A stretch of DNA of 14,015 bases from Synechococcus sp. HW_metabat.21 (GCA_018623875.1 JAAZUZ010000029.1:1-14015); one strand, 5' to 3'; positions 6,413 through 13,556 are shown, counted from the stretch's first letter. Numbers and translations are program-made. The notes: a model not told the origin generated them from the letters alone.

Positions 6413-7990
6413 GTGAAACCCCCTGGTCGAATCTGGCTGTGGCTCGGTCTGGCCCTCGGGGTCCTGGTCGTCGTAACTGCCGTCCTTCAAGCGGTGAACA
6501 ACCTGCTGTGGCAGCTGAGCTATCTGCTGCCCAGCTGGCTAGTGGGTCCCTTCACCCTGCTCCTCTTTGGAGGGGCAGCGCTCCTGATCGCACGCTTTGC
6601 CTGGCCGTGGTTGAACAGTGTCCGTCGCTCCGGCTGGACGGTGTTCAGCGGAAACAGCCCGGCCGCCGCCTCAGAGGTTGAAGCCCCCAGCAACCGTCAG
6701 GAGGCCGCCCAACAAAACCTTGCTGGCTTGGATGCCTTGCTCCAAGGGATCCGTGATGAGGTCCAGCGCAAGGCGCTGCAGCAGGAGCGCGAGCGCGTCG
6801 CCGCAGAACTCGAACGCGGCGATCTGGTGCTGGTGGTCTTTGGCACGGGGTCCGCTGGAAAGACGTCCCTGATTCGTGCCCTACTGAAGGATGTGGTCGG
6901 GGAGGTCGGTGCCGCGATGGGATCGACAACGACGACCACGAGCTATCGGTTGCGCCTTCGCAATCTCGAGCGGGGCATTCGCCTGATTGACACGCCGGGC
7001 ATTTTGGAAGCCGGCATTGAAGGTCAAAAGCGGGAACAGATTGCCCGGGATCAGGCCGCCAATGCCGATCTGCTGGTCTTGGTCGTCGATGGGGACCTGC
7101 GCGCCGCCGAACTTGAGGTCTTTGCAGCCCTTGAAAGCCTGGGGAAACGACTGCTGCTGGTGCTCAACAAGTGCGACCTGCGTGGTGAAGACGAAGAGAA
7201 GCGCTTGCTCGCGTTATTGCGCCGGCGAACCCAAGGGCGCATTGCCGCTGAGGACGTCATCACGGCCAGTGCCTCGCCCCAGTCAGTCCCGATGCCCGGG
7301 GGCAAACCGTTGCAACCGGCGCCGGAAATCGATCGGCTTCTGCGCCGGATCGCCCAGGTCCTCCACAGCGATGGGGAGGAGTTAATCGCGGACAACATCC
7401 TCATGCAAAGCAGCCGCCTGGGCGAGGCGGGGCGGCGGCTGCTTAGTGAGCAGCGGCAGCTGGATGCCGAAGCGGTGGTGGACCGGTACAGCTGGATTAG
7501 CGCGGGGGTCCTGGCGGCAACGCCCTTACCGGGGGTGGATCTGCTTGGGGCAGCTGCGGTCAACGCGCAGATGGTGATGGAGATCGGCCGCGTCTATGGC
7601 GTGAGCCTCTCCAAAGCATCCGCCCAGGAGTTGGCCGTTTCCGTGGGACGGACCTTGGCGAGCTTGGGCCTGATCAAGGGAGGGATCAGCCTGATCAGCG
7701 CGGCCCTCAGCCTGAACCTTCCGGCCTTACTGCTCAGTCGTGCGGTTCAAGCGGTTGGAGCCGGTTGGCTCACCCGAATCGCGGGCCGCAGCTTCATCAC
7801 CTACTTCCAGCAGGACCAAGATTGGGGCGACGGCGGGATTCAGGAAGTCGTTCAGCGTCAGTACGACCTCAACAAGCGGGAATCGGCACTCAATGCCTTT
7901 TTGAGTGCCGCCATCAACCGAGTGGTGGAGCCGTTGCAGCGTCAGGGGAAGCAGGGTCAACTGCCGCCACGCCCCCAGCAGCATCCCTGA
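6413..7990 (+). CDS. Membrane-anchored Era-like GTPase with DUF697-type C-terminal domain
   Basis: 525 residues. Two membrane helices at the N-terminus (about 8-28 and 43-65), a helical Arg/Glu-rich linker (about 95-135), then a GTPase domain with G1 GTGSAGKTS (144-152), a Thr-rich G2 region (STTTTTS, 171-177), G3 DTPG (193-196), G4 NKCD (252-255) and a likely G5 around SAS (286-288). The C-terminal part (about 355-505) has the hydrophobic YSWISAGVLAATPLPGVDLLGAAAVNAQMV pattern of the DUF697 family, which usually follows Era/dynamin-like GTPases in cyanobacteria and in YcjF-type proteins. Role unknown; a membrane-associated switch is plausible. GTG at 6413 is the first usable start after an in-frame stop at 6389; no good Shine-Dalgarno lies next to it. 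The 3' end overlaps the predicted tail of the minus-strand small gene by 77 bp. Confidence 0.88.
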   Translation: MKPPGRIWLWLGLALGVLVVVTAVLQAVNNLLWQLSYLLPSWLVGPFTLLLFGGAALLIARFAWPWLNSVRRSGWTVFSGNSPAAASEVEAPSNRQEAAQQNLAGLDALLQGIRDEVQRKALQQERERVAAELERGDLVLVVFGTGSAGKTSLIRALLKDVVGEVGAAMGSTTTTTSYRLRLRNLERGIRLIDTPGILEAGIEGQKREQIARDQAANADLLVLVVDGDLRAAELEVFAALESLGKRLLLVLNKCDLRGEDEEKRLLALLRRRTQGRIAAEDVITASASPQSVPMPGGKPLQPAPEIDRLLRRIAQVLHSDGEELIADNILMQSSRLGEAGRRLLSEQRQLDAEAVVDRYSWISAGVLAATPLPGVDLLGAAAVNAQMVMEIGRVYGVSLSKASAQELAVSVGRTLASLGLIKGGISLISAALSLNLPALLLSRAVQAVGAGWLTRIAGRSFITYFQQDQDWGDGGIQEVVQRQYDLNKRESALNAFLSAAINRVVEPLQRQGKQGQLPPRPQQHP

Positions 7991-8129
7991 AGGCCTCCGG
8001 CGGAGGCGGTTGCAGCGGACCGCGGGCATCGAGAACCGTGATGAAGGCCAGGTAAGCAACGGCAATCAGGATCGAAATCGCGCCGGTCACGATCGCGACC
8101 CAGCGGCCTTGAGGGTTGGGTTGCGTCAT
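7914..8129 (-). CDS. Small one-TM hypothetical protein coupled to the decarboxylase gene
   Basis: 71-residue protein of unknown function. The first 48 residues look real: a short polar N-terminus (MTQPNPQGRW), one membrane helix (about 11-33), then LDARGPLQPPPPEAF. The last 20 or so residues are Ala/Pro/Asp-rich, low complexity, and antisense to the end of the GTPase gene, so this tail may be poorly conserved or an artefact of few stop codons in GC-rich DNA. Support for the gene: its ATG overlaps the stop of the PLP decarboxylase (ATGA), a coupling pattern seen repeatedly in this window, and the start falls in sequence not used by another gene. It could be a membrane tether or an unrelated small membrane protein. 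Confidence 0.65.
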   Translation of the reverse strand: MTQPNPQGRWVAIVTGAISILIAVAYLAFITVLDARGPLQPPPPEAFRDAAGGVAAVDPASPDAATAPPLG

Positions 8130-9556
8130 GTCAGAAGGGAGTCGTGGATGACGGAGGCCACCGCCGCCAAGTCAGTGGAGCGGGTGTTGGGATTGCCCAG
8201 CACTGCTTTGAGGTGGTGCCGTCCGGCATAGAAGGGGCGGGAGAGCATGAGCTGCTGCTCCAGCAGGCGCTGCCGAGTCTGAACGGACCACGCTTCGGCC
8301 TCGATCGCATCCAGGTGGGATGGCGTGAAGGCCAGCAGATGCAACGGGCCGCTTCGCAGCGTCAAGGGCAAAGCCGCGAGTTGACGCTGCAACTCAGCAC
8401 GGCGGACCAGGGCGCCCTGCAAGAGGGTATCGATCCCGTCACGGCCCAGCTGACGTAGACCAAGCCAAAGCTTGAGGATTTCAGCGGGGCGTGTGCCCTG
8501 AATCCCACATTCGCCGCCATGGGCATCGGCCCAGCTGGGTTCCATGTAGGGCAACCCGGTGCCAAAACAGGCCGCCAACAACTCGGGACGCTTCAGCAGA
8601 AGAAGGGACGAGGTTTTGGTGATGCCCAGCAGCTTTTGGGGATTCACCGTGAGGGAGTCGGCCCGATCAAGGTCAGGCACCAGCTGGCGGTGGCTCGGGC
8701 TCAAGCCAAAGACAGCACCGATCGCGCCGTCGACATGAAGCCAAACGCCGTGGCGACGGCACAGGTCAGAAATGGTGGCCAAGGGATCAATCGCGCCACG
8801 AACAGTGGTGCCAGCGGTGGCCACCACAGCAAGCACGGCCCGGCCAGCGCGCTCTGCCGCTAGCAGCCCCTCGGAAAGGGCCTCACAGGAGAGACACCCC
8901 TCCGCATCCGTCTCGACGGCCTGCAGACACCCCGAAGGCAAACCCATCACGACCAGCGCCTTGCTGATCGAGACATGGGCATCAGCGCTGCAGAAGACGG
9001 TCAGGTCCTGCGTTGATCCCAGGCCTGCCTGGTGCCTGGCCACAACGAGAGCCATCAAATTGCTCAAGCTGCCACCGCTGGCTGCGACGCCACCGGCTGT
9101 CTCACCCAGGCCCAGCTCCTCAGCCATCCAGGTGGTCAAGCTGCGTTCCAACCGCGACAGGCTTGGCGAAAGTTCCTCGGCCAGCAGGTTGTTGTTGAGG
9201 CCCGCACAGACCAAATCCGCCGCGACCGAAGCGGTCAACGGTGGCGGATCCAAATGGGCCATGGCCCCGGGGTGAACGGGGTTGTAGGCCCCATCCATCA
9301 CCAGCTGGAGGTCCTCAAGCAAAGCCTCAGGGCTCAAACCCTGTTGCAGCGGAGCCGCCTCCGGAAGAACGCTGAGGAGAGGCAGGGGCGAGCGCTGCTC
9401 CGATCCGGCCCACCATTGACAGAGCCGATCGCTGGCTTGCCGCAGAAAGGCTTCCAAAGCCGGATCATCCCGCAGGGGATCTGGAAAGCAGGCCAGGCTG
9501 CTCTGTGGCTGGCTCGGATCGAGGTGAGCCAATGGCCCTGGGCGGTCAGCGGCCAT
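8126..9556 (-). CDS. PLP-dependent group II decarboxylase family protein
   Basis: Fold-type I PLP enzyme of the family that includes diaminobutyrate, aromatic amino acid and cysteine sulfinate decarboxylases; expected to release CO2 from an amino acid. With the ATG at 9556 (MAADRPGPLAHLDP) it has 476 residues. Motifs, in that numbering: GAMAHLDPPP (97-106), GGVAASGGSLSNLMAL (155-170, phosphate binding), DAHVSISKA (192-200, His194 stacking on PLP), TAGTTVRGAIDPL (247-259), HVDGAIGA (274-281, Asp276 to the pyridine N) and NPQKLLGI (305-312) with Lys308 as the PLP Schiff-base lysine. The usual His before that Lys is Gln here, so the substrate cannot be guessed. A start at 9589 is possible but adds an Arg-rich MPARRTRRHGT and overlaps the tadA start. 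The stop overlaps the small membrane gene downstream. Confidence 0.87.
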   Translation of the reverse strand: MAADRPGPLAHLDPSQPQSSLACFPDPLRDDPALEAFLRQASDRLCQWWAGSEQRSPLPLLSVLPEAAPLQQGLSPEALLEDLQLVMDGAYNPVHPGAMAHLDPPPLTASVAADLVCAGLNNNLLAEELSPSLSRLERSLTTWMAEELGLGETAGGVAASGGSLSNLMALVVARHQAGLGSTQDLTVFCSADAHVSISKALVVMGLPSGCLQAVETDAEGCLSCEALSEGLLAAERAGRAVLAVVATAGTTVRGAIDPLATISDLCRRHGVWLHVDGAIGAVFGLSPSHRQLVPDLDRADSLTVNPQKLLGITKTSSLLLLKRPELLAACFGTGLPYMEPSWADAHGGECGIQGTRPAEILKLWLGLRQLGRDGIDTLLQGALVRRAELQRQLAALPLTLRSGPLHLLAFTPSHLDAIEAEAWSVQTRQRLLEQQLMLSRPFYAGRHHLKAVLGNPNTRSTDLAAVASVIHDSLLT

Positions 9557-9587
9557 TGTCCCGTGTCGTCGGGTCCGCCGTGCTGGC

Positions 9588-10136
9588 ATGGTTCAAGAAG
9601 CCTGCCGATGGGCGTCGGGTTTGCACGCAGTTCAGGAACACGAAATCTGGATGGGACGCCTGCTGCGCCGCGCTGCGCAGATGGGAGAGATGGGTGAGGT
9701 TCCTGTCGCCGCAGTGGTGCTGGACGAACAGGGACGGGCCGTGGGTTGGGGGGTGAATCGCCGGCATTTGGAGCAACGCCCCCTGGGGCACGCCGAGCTG
9801 ATGGCCCTCGAGCAGGCCGCACGGCTCAGGGGTGACTGGCGCTTCAACGGCTGCAGCCTGATCGTGACGCTGGAGCCCTGTCCGATGTGTGCCGGAGCCC
9901 TCGTGCAAGCACGTATGGGGCGGGTGATTTTTGGGGCCCACGACGCCAAGCGAGGTGCCCTGGGGGGATGCCTGAACTTGGCGGAAGACCCCAGCGCGCA
10001 CCACCACATGGAGGTCGTGGGGGGCGTGCTGGAGCCGGACTGCCGCAGTGCGCTAGAGCGCTGGTTCAGGCAACGGCGGCTGCAACGGCAGGAGCTGAAG
10101 AACGGAAGGCCGGCAACTCCTGCTCCAAGAGATTGA
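9588..10136 (+). CDS. tadA: tRNA-specific adenosine deaminase (A34 to inosine)
   Basis: Zinc deaminase that converts A34 of tRNA-Arg(ACG) to inosine in the cytoplasm. 182 residues from the ATG at 9588. Zinc site and catalysis: GHAELMAL (67-74) supplies His68 and the proton-shuttle Glu70, and TLEPCPMCAGAL (94-105) supplies Cys98 and Cys101. RVIFGAHDAKRGALGG (112-127) and the Asn/His-rich loop are TadA-like, and VPVAAVVLDEQG (38-49) opens the domain. The N-terminus is about 15 residues longer than usual, so initiation nearer HEIWMGRLL is possible. The last 23 codons overlap the 3' end of the convergent aminotransferase gene. The CATG at 9587-9590 could also serve as a minus-strand start for the decarboxylase. 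Confidence 0.94.
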   Translation: MVQEACRWASGLHAVQEHEIWMGRLLRRAAQMGEMGEVPVAAVVLDEQGRAVGWGVNRRHLEQRPLGHAELMALEQAARLRGDWRFNGCSLIVTLEPCPMCAGALVQARMGRVIFGAHDAKRGALGGCLNLAEDPSAHHHMEVVGGVLEPDCRSALERWFRQRRLQRQELKNGRPATPAPRD

Positions 10137-11256
10137 GCAGCAGGTCGACGTTCTCCTCGCGGCTGTTGTAGCCCATCAGGCCAATCCGCCAGACCTTTCC
10201 AGCCAGGGCGCCGAGGCCTCCGCCCACTTCGATGCCGTGCTTGTTCAGCAGGTGGGTCGTAAAGGCCTTGCCGTCCACCCCCTCAGGGATGCGAACGGTG
10301 GTCAAGGTGGGCAGGCGCAGTTCGAGCGGGACGTGGGGTTCGAGGCCCAAGCGCTCCAGTCCGCTCCAGAGTCGCTCAGCGTTGCGGCGGTGACGCGACC
10401 AAACGTTCTCCAAACCCTCCTCAGCGATCAAGCGGAGGGCTTCCCGCATGCCGAAGTTCATGTTCACCGGGGCTGTGTGGTGATAGACCCGATCACTTCC
10501 CCAGTACTGGTTCAAGAGGCTGACATCCAGATACCAGTTGGGGACCTTGCCGCTTCGGGCGGCGAGCTTCTCCTCAGCACGGGGACCCATGGAGAAGGGA
10601 CCCAGACCTGGAGGGCAGCTCAGTCCTTTCTGACTGCAGCTGTAGGCGAGATCAACCTTCCAGTCGTCGAGGAAAAGGGGGACAGCGCCAAGGGAGGTGA
10701 CGGTGTCCAGCAACAGCAGGCAATCGTGCTGACGGCAGAGTTCACCGATGCCATCCATCGGTTGACAGACACCCGTTGAGGTCTCGGCATGCACCATCGC
10801 CAGAAGCTTTGGCTTGTGCTGCTTGAGGCCCGCCTCGATCTCCTCGAGGCTGAAGGCTTCACCCCAGGGCTTCTCGATGGTCTGGACATTGGCCCGGTAG
10901 CGCCCGGCCATGTCCTGCAAACGCAGCCCGAAATAGCCCTTCACCGCAACCAGGACGGTGTCGCCCGGTTCGACAATGTTGGCGATCGTGGCTTCCATCG
11001 CTGCCGAGCCGGTGCCACTCATCGGCAGGGTCAGGCGGTTATCGGTTTGCCAGGTGTAGCGGAGCAACTCCTGGACTTCCCCCATCAGGGCCACATAGAG
11101 GGGATCCAGGTGGCCGATTGGAGAACGGCTCAGGGCCTCCAAAACGGTGGGGTGGGCATTGGAGGGGCCGGGTCCCAACAGCAGGCGCTCCGGAGTATCA
11201 ATCGGAGCAAGCGACAGCCGATGCCGATCAGACACGGTTGAGGTGATGGAAGCCAA
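10066..11256 (-). CDS. Alanine/serine-glyoxylate aminotransferase family protein
   Basis: Class V PLP aminotransferase that likely uses glyoxylate as amino acceptor (alanine- or serine-glyoxylate transaminase), a step in photorespiratory glycolate recycling. Motifs: LLLGPGPSNAHPTVLEAL near the N-terminus, MSGTGSAAMEATIANIVEPGD (PLP phosphate region), HAETSTGVCQPMDGIG, LLLLDTVTSLG (Asp to PLP) and SCSQKGLSCPPGLGPFSM with the Schiff-base Lys (residue 210 from the start chosen). NMNFGMREAL and KVWRIGLMGYNS near the C-terminus are also typical. No ATG lies near the domain start; the annotated start is a TTG at 11256 (MASITSTVSDRHRL), with a GTG at 11235 as alternative (389 residues). The frame further upstream is not family-like. 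It follows apcF on the same strand after about 50 bp. The Ala-rich C-terminus overlaps tadA by 71 bp. Older cyanobacterial annotation calls relatives a soluble hydrogenase subunit, which is misleading. Confidence 0.87.
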   Translation of the reverse strand: MASITSTVSDRHRLSLAPIDTPERLLLGPGPSNAHPTVLEALSRSPIGHLDPLYVALMGEVQELLRYTWQTDNRLTLPMSGTGSAAMEATIANIVEPGDTVLVAVKGYFGLRLQDMAGRYRANVQTIEKPWGEAFSLEEIEAGLKQHKPKLLAMVHAETSTGVCQPMDGIGELCRQHDCLLLLDTVTSLGAVPLFLDDWKVDLAYSCSQKGLSCPPGLGPFSMGPRAEEKLAARSGKVPNWYLDVSLLNQYWGSDRVYHHTAPVNMNFGMREALRLIAEEGLENVWSRHRRNAERLWSGLERLGLEPHVPLELRLPTLTTVRIPEGVDGKAFTTHLLNKHGIEVGGGLGALAGKVWRIGLMGYNSREENVDLLLNLLEQELPAFRSSAPAVAAAVA

Positions 11257-11292
11257 GGCCTGGGAGGGGGCTGGATGGGTTGAGACTACGCA

Positions 11293-11306
11293 GTCGCAGG
11301 TGCGAC
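11293..11306. repeat. Short inverted repeat between apcF and the aminotransferase gene
   Basis: GTCGCA and TGCGAC arms around GG (or GTCGC/GCGAC around a 4-nt loop), 3 nt after the apcF stop on the minus strand. No T-run follows, so it does not look like an intrinsic terminator; it may be a small mRNA stability or processing hairpin, or chance. Confidence 0.4.
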
Positions 11307-11309
11307 CAA

Positions 11310-11840
11310 TCAGCGGGCGCGGACGTTGGTCACGCCAAGACCGCGGCAAAGGTGCTCAAAGGGAGCACGGACAACGGAATTGATCGCTTCGGCACTGGCG
11401 GCGCCGGCATCGAGCAACTTCTCGCTGATGACGTCGGCCATCAGGGAGATGCTGCGAACGGTGGGGCCAGTCGGAACGCCCAGGCTCTTGTAGGTGTCAT
11501 CGAGGCCGTTGAGAACCCGCTCGTTGAGGATCGTGCTGTCGTCGGCCACCAGTGCGTAGCTGGCGTAGCGCAAGAAGTAGTCCATGTCGCGCAGGCAGGC
11601 CGCCCACCGACGGGTGGTGTAGGCATTCCCCCCAGGGAGGAGAAGCTCAGGATCGGCCTGCCAGAGACGCTGGCTCGCTTCACGGACGATCTCCGCGGCC
11701 TCGCGGTTAATCAGCTCGACCGCGGCCAGACGCAGGGCGGCCTCGGAGTAATAGGTGGCGATGCGGTCGAGGGCCGACCCATCGAGATAACGACCCAGCT
11801 GGTCGTAACGGCCGATCAGACCGGTGATGGCATCACGCAT
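11310..11840 (-). CDS. apcF: Allophycocyanin beta-18 subunit
   Basis: Core phycobiliprotein that replaces one ApcB in the phycobilisome core trimer containing the terminal emitter (the core-membrane linker ApcE), helping energy transfer to the photosystems. 176 residues from the ATG at 11840 (MRDAITGLIGRYDQLGRYLD), slightly longer than the usual 169; a frame open to 11945 is not phycobiliprotein-like. Key residues: PGGNAYTTRRWAACLRDMDYFLRYASYALVA (69-99), with Asn72 at the position usually gamma-N-methylated in beta subunits and Cys82 as the phycocyanobilin attachment site; ERVLNGLDDTYKSLGVPTGPTVRSI is the typical helix F-G region. The divergence from ApcB points to ApcF. Divergent from glnA; a weak TAN3T (TACGGT, 11871-11876, minus) lies 31 nt before the start. 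Confidence 0.93.
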   Translation of the reverse strand: MRDAITGLIGRYDQLGRYLDGSALDRIATYYSEAALRLAAVELINREAAEIVREASQRLWQADPELLLPGGNAYTTRRWAACLRDMDYFLRYASYALVADDSTILNERVLNGLDDTYKSLGVPTGPTVRSISLMADVISEKLLDAGAASAEAINSVVRAPFEHLCRGLGVTNVRAR

Positions 11841-11988
11841 GGGGGTGAGAGATCGACGCACCTGAGGCGGACCGTAGCACCGGCAAACGTCCAGATCCCT
11901 TGCTGGAGCGAGCCTCTGAAGAAGTTGACAGAAACGGTTACTCAAACCAGGGGGCAGACCAAAAGCAGGCCGATCAGTCGCCCATTTG

Positions 11989-12002
11989 GTTACCGGTGAT
12001 AC
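11989..12002 (+). promoter_or_regulatory. NtcA-type binding site upstream of glnA
   Basis: GTT-ACCGGTGA-TAC, one base off the consensus GTA-N8-TAC and fully matching the looser GT-N10-AC. Its centre (11995.5) is about 42 bp upstream of the start point predicted from the -10 element at 12026-12031, the canonical place for activation by NtcA, the nitrogen-control CRP-family regulator. glnA is a classic NtcA target in cyanobacteria. Confidence 0.75.
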
Positions 12003-12025
12003 AAAGAAGGCCCCAACCCAGTCCG

Positions 12026-12031
12026 TACGGT
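12026..12031 (+). promoter_or_regulatory. Predicted -10 element of glnA promoter
   Basis: TACGGT fits the TAN3T form of NtcA-activated promoters and starts 23 bp after the end of the NtcA-type box, with no -35 hexamer in between, as expected for this promoter class. The inferred start point is near 12038, giving a leader of about 44 nt before glnA. Confidence 0.6.
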
Positions 12032-12081
12032 CACTGCCGCCCGGTATAGGCGGGCACCCACCCAGCCACTTTCAACACGTC

Positions 12082-13500
12082 ATGGCCAAGACCGCCCAGG
12101 ACGTCCTCCGTCAGATCAAGGACGAAGGCATTGAACTGATTGACCTGAAGTTCATTGATCTCCACGGCAAGTGGCAACACCTCACGGTCACCCCTGACCT
12201 GGTGGAAGAAGAAGCCTTCACCGAGGGCGTGGCCTTTGATGGCTCTTCGATCCGCGGCTGGAAAGCCATCAACGAGTCGGACATGGCCATGGTGCCCGAC
12301 CCGAATACCGCCTGGATCGATCCCTTCTATGGCCACAAGACCCTCAGCCTGATCTGCTCGATCCAGGAGCCCCGTAGCGGCAAGCCCTACTCCCGCTGCC
12401 CGCGGGCCCTGGCTCAAAAGGCCCTGGACTATCTGAGCTCCACCGGTCTTGCCGACACCGCGTACTTCGGACCAGAGCCCGAGTTCTTCGTTTTTGACGA
12501 CGTCCGATACAAGAGCGCCAACGGCTCGAGCTTCTACAGCGTTGACTCGATCGAGAACCCCTGGAACACCGATCGTGTTGAGGAGGGTGGAAACCTCGCC
12601 AACAAAATCCAACTGAAGGAGGGCTACTTCCCCGTTGCCCCCAACGACACCCTTCAGGACATGAGGACCGAGATGCTCCTCACCATGGGCTCCTTGGGGG
12701 TTCCCATCGAGAAGCACCACCACGAGGTGGCCACCTCCCAGCACGAGCTCGGCATGAAGTTCGCCGAGCTGATCACCGCGGCCGACAACGTGATGATCTA
12801 CAAGTACGTCGTGCGCAACATTGCCAAGAAGTACGGCAAAACCGCCACGTTCATGCCGAAGCCGATCTTTGCCGACAACGGCAGCGGCATGCACGTCCAC
12901 CAGAGCATCTGGAAGAACGGCGACACCCTGATGTGGGGCGACGGCACCTACGCCAATCTCTCCCAGACCGCCCGTTGGTACATCGGTGGTCTGCTGAAGC
13001 ATGCCCCCAGCTTCCTGGCCTTCACCAACCCCACCACGAACAGCTACAAGCGTCTGGTGCCGGGCTTCGAGGCTCCTGTGAACCTGGTGTACTCCCAGGG
13101 GAACCGCTCCGCCGCCGTTCGCATCCCTCTGACCGGCTCGAATCCCAAAGCCAAGCGCCTGGAGTTCCGCTCGGGCGACGCCCTGGCCAACCCCTATCTG
13201 GGCTTTGCCGCCATGCTCATGGCTGGCATCGACGGCATCAAGAACCAAATCGATCCCGGCAACGGCACCGACGTCGACCTCTTCGAGCTGCCCGCCGAGG
13301 AACTGGCGAAGATCTCCACCGTCCCCGCCTCCCTTAACGGGTCCCTTGAAGCCCTCAAGGCCGACCACGAATACCTGCTGGCCGGTGGCGTCTTCACCGA
13401 AGACTTCATCGACAACTGGATCGACCTGAAGTACGAGGAGGTGCAGCAGCTGCGCCAGCGGCCCCACCCCCACGAATTCACCATGTACTACGACGCCTGA
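12082..13500 (+). CDS. glnA: Glutamine synthetase type I
   Basis: ATP-dependent synthesis of glutamine from glutamate and ammonium, the entry point of the GS-GOGAT cycle; dodecameric and cytoplasmic. 472 residues from the ATG at 12082 (MAKTAQDVLRQIKDEGIELIDLKFIDLHGKWQH); the frame open from 11986 lies over the promoter and is discarded. Landmarks: FDGSSIRGW (52-60, with latch Asp53), EPEFFVFD (132-139, metal ligands), EKHHHEVATSQHE (210-222), NGSGMHVHQS (266-275), NRSAAVRIP (341-349) and RLEFRSGDALANPYL (359-373). The loop that carries the adenylylated Tyr in enteric GS (NLYDLPPEE) reads DLFELPAEE here, with Phe401 in that position, so adenylylation control is not possible at this site; cyanobacterial GS is regulated mainly by NtcA and by inactivating factors. 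No Shine-Dalgarno is visible. Divergent from apcF; an intrinsic terminator follows. Confidence 0.98.
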   Translation: MAKTAQDVLRQIKDEGIELIDLKFIDLHGKWQHLTVTPDLVEEEAFTEGVAFDGSSIRGWKAINESDMAMVPDPNTAWIDPFYGHKTLSLICSIQEPRSGKPYSRCPRALAQKALDYLSSTGLADTAYFGPEPEFFVFDDVRYKSANGSSFYSVDSIENPWNTDRVEEGGNLANKIQLKEGYFPVAPNDTLQDMRTEMLLTMGSLGVPIEKHHHEVATSQHELGMKFAELITAADNVMIYKYVVRNIAKKYGKTATFMPKPIFADNGSGMHVHQSIWKNGDTLMWGDGTYANLSQTARWYIGGLLKHAPSFLAFTNPTTNSYKRLVPGFEAPVNLVYSQGNRSAAVRIPLTGSNPKAKRLEFRSGDALANPYLGFAAMLMAGIDGIKNQIDPGNGTDVDLFELPAEELAKISTVPASLNGSLEALKADHEYLLAGGVFTEDFIDNWIDLKYEEVQQLRQRPHPHEFTMYYDA

Positions 13501-13522
13501 TCGACGCGTCGCAGCGACCACT

Positions 13523-13548
13523 GCCCCGGCCTAAGCCGGGGCTTTTTT
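13523..13548 (+). terminator. Intrinsic terminator of glnA
   Basis: Perfect 8-bp G+C stem (GCCCCGGC and GCCGGGGC) around the loop CTAA, followed by six T residues; it starts 22 nt after the glnA stop. No A-run precedes the stem, so it should work mainly in the plus direction, not for the convergent small gene. Confidence 0.93.
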
Positions 13549-13556
13549 ATGCCAAC

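Noticed and set aside
5814..6416. 200-codon plus-strand frame overlapping lspA
   Set aside because: Out of frame with lspA, which has all catalytic motifs; this frame is Arg/Gly/Ser-rich noise.
7051..7563. 170-codon minus-strand frame in the GTPase gene
   Set aside because: Ser/Arg-rich antisense translation inside a gene with intact GTPase motifs.
11871..11876. TACGGT as the apcF -10 element
   Set aside because: The position is reasonable, but there is no -35 or activator box beside it and such hexamers are common; left out of the feature list.
11925..11930. TTGACA as a plus-strand -35 for glnA
   Set aside because: No -10 hexamer at 16-18 bp spacing; the NtcA-type layout downstream explains the promoter better.
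12025..12038. GTA at 12025 as the first half of an NtcA box
   Set aside because: The bases 8 nt downstream are GCC, not TAC, so no second half-site exists.
12031..13521. 496-codon open frame antisense to glnA
   Set aside because: It mirrors glnA codon structure in GC-rich DNA, is rich in Gly/Val/His without domain motifs, and glnA is certain on the other strand.
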